A model generated the notes under the pieces. That model had not been told where the DNA came from. It saw only the letters and a list, made by a program, of their open reading frames with translations, and did not search any database. A stretch of 9,447 bases of DNA from an uncultured Phycisphaerales bacterium (GTDB lineage Bacteria; Planctomycetota; Phycisphaerae; WQYP01). The stretch covers positions 1 through 9,447 of the forward strand of contig CALCHA010000266.1 in the NCBI GenBank assembly GCA_937901265.1, in the 5' to 3' direction. Below are positions 1 to 6,739 of this stretch, one piece after another. Made by a program: the position numbers and the translations under genes. Within the stretch, counting starts at the first letter, position 1, and each line of letters opens with the position of its first letter.

Positions 1-55
1 AGCACATTCATGTGGTTCGCGTGTAAGCCGCGAGGCACATTTTTAGCAAATTCCG

Positions 56-85
56 TGGCGGGCGACGTGCCTGCCATTTTTTTTT
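56..85 (+). terminator. Rho-independent terminator of an upstream gene
   Basis: An 8-bp stem (56-63 with 69-76, including one G-U pair, loop GACGT) is followed directly by nine T residues (77-85). This is the classic form of an intrinsic terminator for plus-strand transcription. No gene ending here lies fully in the window. A plus-strand frame that enters from the left edge stops at TAA 24-26 and may be the last codons of the terminated gene, but eight codons are too few to identify it. The terminator insulates the feoA leader from upstream transcription, so feoA should have its own promoter. Confidence 0.75.
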
Positions 86-134
86 GAACACTTTGCCTTC
101 CGGGGCGTCTCAATGGATGCCGGGCTCTGGAGGG

Positions 135-231
135 TCCGTGATGGTGAGGAGTGCCCGCCGGGAAGACCGGTGGGCGATGCACAACGGCGCGGGACATCTG
201 TAAGTCGTCCCCGCCGCGCGGCCATCACGGA
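135..231 (+). promoter_or_regulatory. Structured 5' leader of feoA, candidate cis-regulatory RNA
   Basis: Seen in sequence: 135-145 (core CCGTGATGG) pairs with 221-231 (core CCATCACGG) as an 11-bp stem with one wobble. It encloses two hairpins: 153-161 with 167-175 (9 bp, loop GAAGA), and 186-195 with 207-215 (9 bp, one bulged C, 11-base loop containing CTGTAAG). The 3' strand of the closing stem runs into the Shine-Dalgarno AAGGAG (231-236), so folding could gate feoA translation. Some pieces recall cobalamin riboswitch core elements: GGGAA, then CCGGTG, then CTGTAA about 25 bases later. The usual downstream conserved parts are not recognisable, and alternative pairings exist (188-193 with 214-219; 170-172 with 180-182). 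The class is therefore unassigned. A weak promoter could lie near 84-113 (TTGAAC, poor -10), which would place the RNA start close to the closing stem. Confidence 0.5.
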
Positions 232-243
232 AGGAGCTTGGGT

Positions 244-480
244 ATGACGCTCGATCAATTGCCACTGGGACAAACAGCACGGGTGGTCAAACTGGGCGGC
301 CACAGCGCGGTGCGTCGCCGCCTGATGGAGATGGGATTCACCGCGCGGGCGGTCGTGGAGGCGGTGCGGCGGGCCCCGATGGGCGATCCGCTGGACGTGA
401 AGGTGCGGGGGTATCATCTCAGCCTGCGGCGCGAGGAAGCGGCGGCCGTGGAAGTCGAACCGGGTGGCGCAGGATCCTGA
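244..480 (+). CDS. feoA: FeoA-domain ferrous iron transport accessory protein
   Basis: A 78-residue cytoplasmic protein of the FeoA family, an SH3-like small beta-barrel that assists the FeoB ferrous iron transporter. The family pattern is clear: leucine-rich start DQLPLGQ (residues 4-10), then RRRLMEMGF (24-32), then APMGDPLDVKVRGYHLSLRREEA (44-66) carrying the typical P-x-GDP, RG and LRR-E-A positions. The glycine that usually follows MGF-x-x is replaced (TARA, 33-36). ATG 244 is chosen because AAGGAG (231-236) sits 7 bases upstream and because family members begin just before this motif. An in-frame GTG at 151 would add an unrelated 31-residue extension and is unlikely. No feoB or second feoA lies beside it; the next gene is glgP, so this is an orphan copy here. 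Its partner may be encoded elsewhere, or it may have a different role. The preceding structured leader suggests control at translation. Confidence 0.9.
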   Translation: MTLDQLPLGQTARVVKLGGHSAVRRRLMEMGFTARAVVEAVRRAPMGDPLDVKVRGYHLSLRREEAAAVEVEPGGAGS

Positions 481-579
481 CGCATCGGACCCGGTGACGG
501 GGCGGGGGGCGGTAATGCGGACCCATTTACTCTCAAAAAGTTGCATCGCGCCTCACCGCTGAGAAGTGTTGAGCCGATA

Positions 580-608
580 TTTTCAAAACGGTGGGCCTCG
601 CGTACACT
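580..608 (+). promoter_or_regulatory. Candidate sigma70-type promoter for glgP
   Basis: TTTTCA (580-585) and TACACT (603-608) are separated by 17 bases, each matching four of six consensus positions or better. Transcription would start near 615 and give a leader of about 40 bases before ATG 658. This gap of 177 bases between feoA and glgP has no terminator-like hairpin with a T-run, so read-through from feoA is also possible. Confidence 0.4.
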
Positions 609-645
609 GCGGGTTCGGAATTTTTCCGGGCGGGGCAAGGCAATC

Positions 646-652
646 AAAGGAG
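646..652 (+). promoter_or_regulatory. Ribosome binding site that fixes the glgP start
   Basis: AAAGGAG lies 5 bases before ATG 658. The open frame extends upstream to a TTG at 541, but that extension has no Shine-Dalgarno sequence and no family similarity. The start at 658 is therefore preferred. Confidence 0.8.
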
Positions 653-657
653 TGAGT

Positions 658-3231
658 ATGCCAACAGTTCGTCGATTCGTGGTGGTACCCGCCGTTCCGG
701 AACAGCTCCAGCCGCTGTCGGAGCTGGCCTACAACCTCTGGACCCTGTGGAATTATGACTCCTCGGGCCTCTTTCGCCGGCTGGATCCGGAACTCTGGGA
801 ATCCACCAACCACAACCCGGTACAGATGCTCTCGCTGGTCTCGCAGGAGAATCTGGCCGCCGCGGCCGCCGATGAGGGCTTCCTGGCGCACATGAACCAG
901 ATCCTCGCGGGCCTGCGCCACTATATGTCGACCCCCACGTGGTTTCAGCAGCACAACGCCGGCTCCGCGGCTAAAATCGCCTACTTCTCGGCCGAATATG
1001 GCCTGCATGAGTCCCTGCCTATTTATTCCGGCGGCCTGGGTATTCTCTCGGGGGACCATCTGAAGGCCGCTTCAGACCTCGGCCTGCCGCTGGTGGCGGT
1101 GGGGTTGCTCTACCGCTTCGGTTACTTCCGCCAAGCTCTCAACGCCGATGGCTGGCAGCAGGAAAATTATCCTGAAAATGACTTTTTCACCCTGCCCGCC
1201 ACGCAGGTCATGGACAAAACCGGGGCTCCCTTAACGATCACGGTGGAGTACCCGGACGGCCCGGTAAAGGCCTATATCTGGAAGGTGCTCGTCGGGCGCA
1301 TCACGCTCTACCTGATGGACACGAACGTCTCAACCAACCGCCCGGAGGATCGCGAGATCACCAGCCGGCTTTATGGCGGAAATGAAGAGATGCGCGTCCG
1401 GCAGGAGGTGCTGCTGGGCGTCGGCGGGATGGGGCTGCTCAAGGCGATCGACTACAAGCCCACCGTCTGCCACATGAACGAAGGGCACTCGGCATTCCTC
1501 TCGCTCGAGCGCATCCGCGTCCTCATGGAAGCGGAAAAGTTGACCTTCCAAGAGGCGCACGAACTGGTGGCGTCGAGCAACGTCTTCACGACCCACACCC
1601 CCGTGCCGGCCGGCAACGACGCGTTCCATCCGGCGATGATCGAACGTTACCTGGGCCATTTTTATCCGAAGCTGGGGATCACCAAGGAACAGTTCTTCGA
1701 TCTGGGCAAGATCACCCCTGGCGATGTCAACGAGCAGTTCGGAATGACCGTGCTGGCCCTGCGGATGGCGTGGCACTGCAACGGCGTCTCGGCGTTGCAC
1801 GGCGACGTGTCGCGGCGGATGTGGCAGCGGATCTGGCCCGAGGTGCCGATGCCCGAGGTGCCGATCCAGTCGATCACCAACGGCGTGCACACGCAGACGT
1901 GGCTGTCGGACGAATTTTCGGGGCTCTACAATCGCTATCTGGGGGCGGATTGGGCGGACAAGCCGGTGAATTTCGGAATGTGGGAGCGCGTCGAGAGGAT
2001 TCCCGACGCGGAGTTGTGGCGCAGCCACGAGCGGCGGCGGGAGCATCTGATCGCGTTCGTGCGCGAACGGCTGCGGGTGCAGTTCGCGCTGCGTGGCAGC
2101 AGCATGGTCGACATCGCGCGCATCGAGGAAATTCTCGATCCCGGCGCCCTGACCATCGGCTTTGCCCGCCGCTTCGCCACCTACAAGCGCGCCACCCTGC
2201 TGTTCCGCAACCAGGACCGGCTGATCAAGCTGCTCACCAGCCGCGATCGGCCCCTGCAATTCATTTTCGCCGGCAAGAGCCATCCGCGGGACGACGGCGG
2301 GAAGCGGTACATCGAAGACATCATCAAATTCTGCAAGCGTGAAGACGTGCGAGCGCGCATGGTCTTCATCGAAGACTATGACATGAACGTCGCACGCTAT
2401 CTGGTGCAAGGCGTGGACGTGTGGCTCAACACCCCGCGCCGCCCGATGGAAGCTTCGGGCACCAGCGGCATGAAGGGGCCGATCAACGGTGCCATCAACC
2501 TGTCCATCCTCGACGGCTGGTGGGCCGAGTGCTACCGCGACAGCCCCGCAAGCGGATGGGCGATCGGGTCGGAACAGGAATACAACAACGACGAGTATCA
2601 GGATCACACCGACTCGGAGTCGCTCTTTGAACTCCTCGAGAAAGAGGTGATTCCGGAGTTTTACGAACGCGGTGCTGACGGCCTGCCGCGGCGCTGGATC
2701 ACCCGGATGAAGCAATCGATGCGTGCGGTGTGCTCCTACTTTAACACCGCGCGGATGGTCAAAGAATATTGGGAAAAGTTCTACTCCGCCGCCGACAAGA
2801 TGCACGCACAGCTGGTCGCCGACCATGCCGCTCCCGCCAAGGAGCTGGCGAAGTGGAAGGACGAGGTCATCTCGGAGTGGGGCAAGGTCTGGGTCTTCGA
2901 CGTGAAGGCCAACAGCGACGCCCCGATGATGGCCGGCGGAACCCTCGACGTCGAGGCGCATGTCTCCCTGGGACCGCTGGATCCCAATGAGGTGAAGGTG
3001 GAGCTGTACTACGGCCCGCTGGACGCGGCGGGCAACATCGCCGCGGCAGAACGCAGCACCATGGTGAAAACGAAAACCGACGAGCGCAAGGCACCGGAGT
3101 TCCCGATCCACACCTATGCCGGCAAAATCTCCGCGCAGGCGTGTGGCCAGCAGGGATTCGCCGTGCGGGTCCTGCCGCACCACCCGACGGTGGAGCTGCG
3201 CATGGAGCCCGGCTTGATCCGCTGGGGGTAA
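658..3231 (+). CDS. glgP: Alpha-glucan (glycogen) phosphorylase, DUF3417/TIGR02094 type
   Basis: An 857-residue cytoplasmic GT35 enzyme that cleaves alpha-1,4-glucan with phosphate to glucose 1-phosphate, using pyridoxal phosphate. It belongs to the branch with an N-terminal DUF3417 domain (residues about 10-120: PLSELAYNLWTLWN, then the ELWESTNHNPV segment) rather than the long animal/E. coli GlgP form. Landmarks: the glycine loop SGGLGILSGDH (124-134), HMNEGHSAF (272-280), FTTHTPVPAGNDAF (310-323), RRFATYKRA in the C-terminal Rossmann lobe, and EASGTSGMK (598-606) with K606 as the PLP lysine. Canonical phosphorylases read SNMK where this has SGMK, which is normal for this branch. The last 120 residues form the usual C-terminal beta domain ending in IRWG. 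The start is set by AAAGGAG at 646-652. The gene has its own likely promoter and ends in a strong terminator; no other glycogen genes lie in the window. The protein appears complete, without frameshift. Confidence 0.96.
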   Translation: MPTVRRFVVVPAVPEQLQPLSELAYNLWTLWNYDSSGLFRRLDPELWESTNHNPVQMLSLVSQENLAAAAADEGFLAHMNQILAGLRHYMSTPTWFQQHNAGSAAKIAYFSAEYGLHESLPIYSGGLGILSGDHLKAASDLGLPLVAVGLLYRFGYFRQALNADGWQQENYPENDFFTLPATQVMDKTGAPLTITVEYPDGPVKAYIWKVLVGRITLYLMDTNVSTNRPEDREITSRLYGGNEEMRVRQEVLLGVGGMGLLKAIDYKPTVCHMNEGHSAFLSLERIRVLMEAEKLTFQEAHELVASSNVFTTHTPVPAGNDAFHPAMIERYLGHFYPKLGITKEQFFDLGKITPGDVNEQFGMTVLALRMAWHCNGVSALHGDVSRRMWQRIWPEVPMPEVPIQSITNGVHTQTWLSDEFSGLYNRYLGADWADKPVNFGMWERVERIPDAELWRSHERRREHLIAFVRERLRVQFALRGSSMVDIARIEEILDPGALTIGFARRFATYKRATLLFRNQDRLIKLLTSRDRPLQFIFAGKSHPRDDGGKRYIEDIIKFCKREDVRARMVFIEDYDMNVARYLVQGVDVWLNTPRRPMEASGTSGMKGPINGAINLSILDGWWAECYRDSPASGWAIGSEQEYNNDEYQDHTDSESLFELLEKEVIPEFYERGADGLPRRWITRMKQSMRAVCSYFNTARMVKEYWEKFYSAADKMHAQLVADHAAPAKELAKWKDEVISEWGKVWVFDVKANSDAPMMAGGTLDVEAHVSLGPLDPNEVKVELYYGPLDAAGNIAAAERSTMVKTKTDERKAPEFPIHTYAGKISAQACGQQGFAVRVLPHHPTVELRMEPGLIRWG

Positions 3232-3250
3232 GGGCTGTTGACGGCATGAC

Positions 3251-3287
3251 AAAAGGCCTCGAGATGAACGTCTCGGGGCCTTTTTTT
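3251..3287. terminator. Strong intrinsic terminator between convergent glgP and SDR genes
   Basis: An 11-bp stem (3255-3265 with 3270-3280, two wobble pairs) is flanked by AAAA on the left and seven T residues (3281-3287) on the right. On the plus strand it is a strong terminator 20 bases after the glgP stop. On the minus strand the stem is followed by only four T residues, so it should stop SDR-gene transcription less well. Confidence 0.88.
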
Positions 3288-3318
3288 GACCACAACCTTC
3301 ACCTCCCCCCCGCCGCCC

Positions 3319-4251
3319 TCATCGGGCAAAACAGCTTTTCAGAGCGGGGACGATGCTCCCGTGGCGGAAGGCGAAGCCCTGTTCTACAAGCAGACGTCGG
3401 GGGATGCAGCGGCGGGAACGCAGGGCCAGCTCCGGTTCGGTGCGCATCAGCAAACAGGCCAGCCGGATCGCCCAAATCGGCGCGGGCGGCGACCACGGCC
3501 GGTGCAGTGCGTGGCGCAGGGCCCGCATGAAATCGCCATTGCGCGTCGGGCTGGGGCTGACCGCGAGATAGACGCCCTGAAACCGTTCAGGTGCCGCCAC
3601 GATGTCGAGGAGGATGCGTGTGAAATCCTCGTGGTGAAGCCAGGACATGAACTGCGTCCCCGGGCCCGCGCGGCCGCCCATAAAACAATGTGTGATTCGC
3701 GCGAGCGTCCTAAGTGCCCCGCCGCCGGCATGCAGCACGAAGCCGATGCGCAGGATGATCTTGCGGGTCTGAGGAAGCGACGCGCCCTGCACCGCCGCCT
3801 CCCATGCGCGGCAGACATCGGGTGAGAAGGGATCCTCATCCTGCGGCGGATGGGGAGCCACCGATTCCTCCAGCGGCTCCTCCCCGGCGTTCCCGTAGAT
3901 GGCCGCGGACGCACATTGCACAAAGACTTTTGGCGGGCTGGTGCACTTTTGAATGGCGGCGGCGAGAGCGTCGACGGAATCGAGCCGGGAGCGGAGGATT
4001 TCGTGGCGCGCCCTGGGCGTGTAGCGGCAGTTGACGTTTTTGCCGGCGAGGTTGATCACCGCGTGGGCACCCTCCAGAGCAGCGGCCCACGCCCCGAGGA
4101 TTTTGCCATCCCACTGGAGTTCGCGGGCTGCATCCAGCCGCCGGTGCGGCCGGCGGGCAAGAATGACAACCTCATGCCCCGCGGCAAGCAGGGCTGGCGT
4201 AAGGAGGCCCCCCAGAAAGCCGCTACCCCCGGCGAGTACAATGCGTGCCAT
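3319..4251 (-). CDS. TIGR01777-family NAD(P)-binding SDR protein (YfcH-like)
   Basis: A 310-residue cytoplasmic protein of the extended SDR superfamily, TIGR01777/YfcH group. These are annotated as sugar-nucleotide epimerase-like, but their substrate is not established. Seen: the Rossmann loop GGSGFLG at residues 8-14 (GxxGxxG), INLAGKNV with a following RARHEILRSRLDS segment, the catalytic-region string CASAAIYG, QFMSWLHHEDFTRIL (the family QWMSWIHxxD motif), and a C-terminal DUF1731-like segment ending RRLLVEQGFAF. Length is normal for the family. ATG 4251 is chosen because AAAGG lies 7 bases upstream and the Rossmann fold begins at once; the open frame continues upstream to 4548 without family features. 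The gene converges on glgP and diverges from the CYTH gene. A good promoter with an overlapping palindrome lies just upstream, suggesting repression control. The exact reaction cannot be named from sequence. Confidence 0.92.
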   Translation of the reverse strand: MARIVLAGGSGFLGGLLTPALLAAGHEVVILARRPHRRLDAARELQWDGKILGAWAAALEGAHAVINLAGKNVNCRYTPRARHEILRSRLDSVDALAAAIQKCTSPPKVFVQCASAAIYGNAGEEPLEESVAPHPPQDEDPFSPDVCRAWEAAVQGASLPQTRKIILRIGFVLHAGGGALRTLARITHCFMGGRAGPGTQFMSWLHHEDFTRILLDIVAAPERFQGVYLAVSPSPTRNGDFMRALRHALHRPWSPPAPIWAIRLACLLMRTEPELALRSRRCIPRRLLVEQGFAFRHGSIVPALKSCFAR

Positions 4252-4269
4252 ACAACAACCTTTCTTAAT

Positions 4270-4285
4270 TTCTGTAATGACAGAA
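4270..4285. promoter_or_regulatory. Palindrome TTCTGT-N4-ACAGAA, candidate operator
   Basis: A perfect 6-bp inverted repeat, TTCTGT (4270-4275) and ACAGAA (4280-4285), separated by AATG. It overlaps the -10 element of the SDR-gene promoter (4282-4287) and covers the expected transcription start, the classic place for a repressor site. No regulator gene is nearby to match it to. It is not a good fit to the E. coli LexA box, which needs CTGT-N8-ACAG. Confidence 0.45.
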
Positions 4286-4310
4286 TAATCAGATACCACA
4301 CGCATTGCAA
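4282..4310 (-). promoter_or_regulatory. Sigma70-type promoter of the SDR gene
   Basis: Reading the minus strand, TTGCAA (4310-4305) is followed after 17 bases by TATTCT (4287-4282). Both hexamers match four of six consensus positions with ideal spacing. Transcription would start near 4275, about 25 bases before the ATG at 4251. The region is notably AT-rich compared with its surroundings. Confidence 0.55.
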
Positions 4311-4350
4311 GGGAAAACCGGGACCCATGGCGGGGGATCCTGCAGCGATG

Positions 4351-4359
4351 TGCTATGAT
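4351..4359 (+). promoter_or_regulatory. Extended -10 promoter of the CYTH operon
   Basis: TGCTATGAT (4351-4359) is an extended -10 element (TGnTATGAT, five of six in the hexamer). No good -35 is seen 17 bases upstream, which extended -10 promoters can lack. The start near 4366 gives a leader of about 30 bases before ATG 4397. It lies back to back with the SDR promoter. Confidence 0.45.
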
Positions 4360-4396
4360 GAGCGGGTGAGGCTTATCCCCTTCCGGTGGAGAAAAC

Positions 4397-4906
4397 ATGC
4401 AGAATCTGGAGCGAAAATTTCGGTGCGCGGACCTTGCCGCGGCCGAACGGGCGGCAGTCGGCATGGGGGCGACCGACCGAGGCGTCATCGCCCATCGCGA
4501 CCTGTTTTTCGAGGCCCCTGAGGCGCGTTTGAAGCTCCGTACCATCAATGGTCGAGAGGCCGCGGAACTGATCGCCTACCGCCGGGCCGACTCACGCAAC
4601 GCCCGGCTGTCGGAGTATCAGGTGGCACCGGTGAGCAACGCGGAAGCGATGGTGACCGTGCTGACCTATGCGCTGGGCAAGCCGCGCGAGCTGATCAAGA
4701 CGCGCCACCTGTTCATCTTCCGCTCGACCCGCATTCACCTTGACAAGGTGGATTGCAAAGGAACGTTTGCCGAGCTGGAAACGATGATGTCTCACGGGTC
4801 GGCATCACTGGCGGAAGCGCACAAGGAACTGGAGGAGGTCGTCGCCGCCCTGGGGCTGACCGATGCGGTCCCCGAAGCTTATGTAGATTTGCTCGATGAG
4901 CGCTGA
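4397..4906 (+). CDS. CYTH-domain protein (class IV adenylyl cyclase-like / triphosphate tunnel enzyme)
   Basis: A 169-residue cytoplasmic protein of the CYTH (CyaB-thiamine triphosphatase) superfamily, whose beta-tunnel binds triphosphates and divalent metal. Members act as adenylyl cyclases, thiamine triphosphatases or inorganic triphosphatases. Strand-by-strand markers: NLERK at residues 3-7 in place of the ExExK signature, RDLFFEAPEARLKLR (34-48), ELIAYRR (57-63), KTRHLFIF (101-108), RIHLDKV (112-118) and FAELE (124-128), supplying the alternating Arg/Lys/Glu residues that line the tunnel. The first signature Glu is Asn (N3), as I recall in the ARNIEIKAR-type members, so this need not abolish activity. 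ATG 4397 is supported by GGTGGAG (4385-4391) 5 bases upstream. The next gene follows after 49 bases on the same strand, so the two are probably co-transcribed. Which triphosphate is the substrate cannot be told from sequence. Confidence 0.88.
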   Translation: MQNLERKFRCADLAAAERAAVGMGATDRGVIAHRDLFFEAPEARLKLRTINGREAAELIAYRRADSRNARLSEYQVAPVSNAEAMVTVLTYALGKPRELIKTRHLFIFRSTRIHLDKVDCKGTFAELETMMSHGSASLAEAHKELEEVVAALGLTDAVPEAYVDLLDER

Positions 4907-4955
4907 GCAGGGCGAGCGGCAGGTTTGATGGGGGGCAACGGCGAAAGGGCGACCG

Positions 4956-5972
4956 ATGGGCGATGAAGCGAGCGGGCGGGGGCGGGCAGCGCGAGAGTGT
5001 CCCAAGTGCGGGGCGCTGGTGCCCGCTGGCCACGGGCGCTGCCTCGTGTGCCGGCTGGAACGTTCGCAAATGGATGAGGTGGAGCGCGAGCTCGGCCCCG
5101 CGCGCCGCAGGGCCGAGGCCCGCGCACAGGCCGGGCCCGCTTGGTGGAAGAGCCGTTGGGCACTCGGGCTGATGGCCCTTCTGGTGCTGGCCGCGCTGAT
5201 CGTTGCGTTCATCCCGGGAAAGCCCGCACGGGGCTGGTGGCTCGATTATCCGGCTGGCAAAAGCGAGGCCGTGCGCAGCTTTTTGTCCATGGTCTCCACC
5301 GGAAGCGATGTGGACTTGAAGGACGCCTACAAAATTCTCGCCCCCTCGGTCAAGCATCCCAAAGACGGCGAGGATGAAGCAAAGTACGCGCAGGTGTTCA
5401 CCGAGCTCACCAAATACCTGACCGGTGAGTTTGGTCCCGACTGGCAGAAGGAAGTGAAGGTCGAGGAATCTTCCGACGAGTCGAACCTGATGCTGGCGCA
5501 CGTCGGAGCGGAAACGCTGCACATCCGGGTGGAAAACGAGACGCCCGTGAAAGTGGCGGGCCCCGCGCGCTACGGGATAGTCGGCGTGGACGAATTCGAT
5601 GTCGCCGATGCCGCCGGGTTTCAGCAGATGGAGGGTACCCTCGGCGCCATGCGCATGCTCGGTGCCAGCAAGGGCCAGGTGGCGCAGTTGTCATCGGTTC
5701 TGGCGGCAGGACATCCGCGGCACGAGACCCGCATGCAAACCAAGGTGCGCCTGCTGCCCACGCTGCGCAACCCGCGGCTGCTCTCGCGCCGGGTCCTGCT
5801 GGAGACCTGGATCGTCCGCAAAGACCCCGTCATCCGTCGGCGGCTGCAAATGATCATGGACGATGGCCGCTACGAGCAGGCAACGCGCGATTCCGCCAAG
5901 GCGGTCCTGCAGGACAATGTCCCCGAGGAAGAGCTGGTCGCCATCGGCACAGTTCCCGATGCGCCGGGCTGA
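4956..5972 (+). CDS. Zinc-ribbon, single-TM membrane protein of unknown function
   Basis: A 338-residue protein not recognised as a named family. A short zinc ribbon comes first: CPKC (C15, C18) and CLVC (C29, C32). A highly basic linker rich in Arg (33-67) follows, then one hydrophobic helix (about 68-86, WALGLMALLVLAALIVAFI), then a long hydrophilic domain (about 90-338). Basic residues before the helix predict the zinc ribbon inside and the large domain outside the cytoplasmic membrane. The outer part includes an alpha/beta region with a DLKDAYKILAPSVKHP segment (resembling small NTF2-like or DUF4878-type domains, but this is only an impression). A helical Arg-rich C-terminal part follows. 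ATG 4956 has only a weak ribosome site (AAAGGG about 6 bases upstream), suggesting coupling with the CYTH gene 49 bases earlier. No membrane or transport neighbours explain it. Confidence 0.85.
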   Translation: MGDEASGRGRAARECPKCGALVPAGHGRCLVCRLERSQMDEVERELGPARRRAEARAQAGPAWWKSRWALGLMALLVLAALIVAFIPGKPARGWWLDYPAGKSEAVRSFLSMVSTGSDVDLKDAYKILAPSVKHPKDGEDEAKYAQVFTELTKYLTGEFGPDWQKEVKVEESSDESNLMLAHVGAETLHIRVENETPVKVAGPARYGIVGVDEFDVADAAGFQQMEGTLGAMRMLGASKGQVAQLSSVLAAGHPRHETRMQTKVRLLPTLRNPRLLSRRVLLETWIVRKDPVIRRRLQMIMDDGRYEQATRDSAKAVLQDNVPEEELVAIGTVPDAPG

Positions 5973-6016
5973 AATGCGTGACTACGGAACAGCGAACCGG
6001 GAAGACGCACCCCCCG

Positions 6017-6613
6017 CTACTCGCTATTCAACGCCGGTTCTTCCAGGGGGACCGGGCAGATGTCCTTCCGTCGGCATTGGGTGCAGGCGTGTCCTTCCCA
6101 GAGCGTGTTGAAGTGGTCGAGGACGGATTCGATCATCGGCGTGGCGGTGGTCCAGATGCCCAGTTCAAAATTGCGTTTGTGGTCGCCCTTGGCACCCAGG
6201 CCCGCACCGGTCAGGTTGGCGGAGCCAAGGTACATCGCGCGCGCGTCCAGGATGACCGCCTTGGCGTGCAGACGCGGGCAGCGGCGAATCGTGAGGTTGG
6301 CCGGCAGGGCCGCCCGCAGTTCCCGGAGCGCGGCGCTGCTGGGGGTCCCGGCGTGCAGAAGGCGGATCTCCACGTTGCGCTCGGCCAGCCGTCGCAGCAA
6401 CTGCACGATGGACTCGGCCGCGTTTTTGCCGCGAGTTTTGCGGGGCAGCGGCACCAGCATGGCTTTGAAGTCTGCCGTGAGAATATCGACCGAGGTTTTC
6501 GCCCGGGCGATCCCATATTGAACGACTTTTCGAAAATGCTGCTCGTTGGCGACAAGTTCGCACTCGCCCACGGGAAGGCTGGGCAAAACCTCGAGTTCGT
6601 ACGGCGTAGGCAT
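6017..6613 (-). CDS. PLD-like (single HKD) protein with Cys-rich C-terminal tail
   Basis: A 198-residue protein with one phospholipase D-type motif: HAKAVILD (H116, K118, D123), GSAN (G130-N133), then NFELG (148-152). Enzymes with a single HKD motif usually act as dimers, and small ones are often nucleases (Nuc/BfiI-like) rather than lipases. The N-terminal region (20-55, ANEQHFRKV then AKTSVDILTADFK) fits the first strand-helix unit of a PLDc_2 domain. The tail has H175, C177, C180 and C186 in the order HxCxxCx5C, a plausible metal or Fe-S site. There is no signal peptide or membrane helix, so it should be cytoplasmic. ATG 6613 is the only start seen in frame, with no clear Shine-Dalgarno upstream. 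It converges on the zinc-ribbon gene with 44 bases between, and its start faces the tRNA-Ser promoter. No methylase or helicase is present to mark a restriction system. Confidence 0.85.
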   Translation of the reverse strand: MPTPYELEVLPSLPVGECELVANEQHFRKVVQYGIARAKTSVDILTADFKAMLVPLPRKTRGKNAAESIVQLLRRLAERNVEIRLLHAGTPSSAALRELRAALPANLTIRRCPRLHAKAVILDARAMYLGSANLTGAGLGAKGDHKRNFELGIWTTATPMIESVLDHFNTLWEGHACTQCRRKDICPVPLEEPALNSE

Positions 6614-6698
6614 GGAAGGATCATCGGCTGCGGCAGGCTTACGGGGTGAGTCGCCGGCCGATTGCCTCCGCGCCGACGCACAAGCTTCCGCGGCGCTA

Positions 6699-6728
6699 TT
6701 GACCCGTTACCGGCGAATCGACTACGCT
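6699..6728 (+). promoter_or_regulatory. Promoter of tRNA-Ser
   Basis: TTGACC (6699-6704) and TACGCT (6723-6728) are separated by 18 bases. The -35 matches five of six positions. The start would fall near 6735, only about 5 bases before the mature tRNA end at 6740, as is usual for single tRNA genes. Confidence 0.55.
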
Positions 6729-6739
6729 AATCGGTCCAA

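Noticed and set aside
541..657. N-terminal extension of glgP from a TTG at 541
   Set aside because: No ribosome binding site, it overlaps the candidate promoter, and family members begin near the MPTVRRF start at 658.
1330..3252. A 640-codon open frame on the minus strand opposite glgP
   Set aside because: It mirrors the third-position GC bias of glgP, has His/Arg-rich low-information sequence with no recognisable domain, and glgP is unmistakable on the other strand.
4270..4285. LexA/SOS box at the SDR promoter
   Set aside because: Half-sites are CTGT and ACAG but the spacing is 4 bases, not the 8 of the E. coli box.
4252..4548. Upstream extension of the SDR protein to 4548
   Set aside because: It would run through the promoter region and the opposing CYTH start, and adds Arg/Ser-rich sequence before the Rossmann motif, which normally begins the protein.
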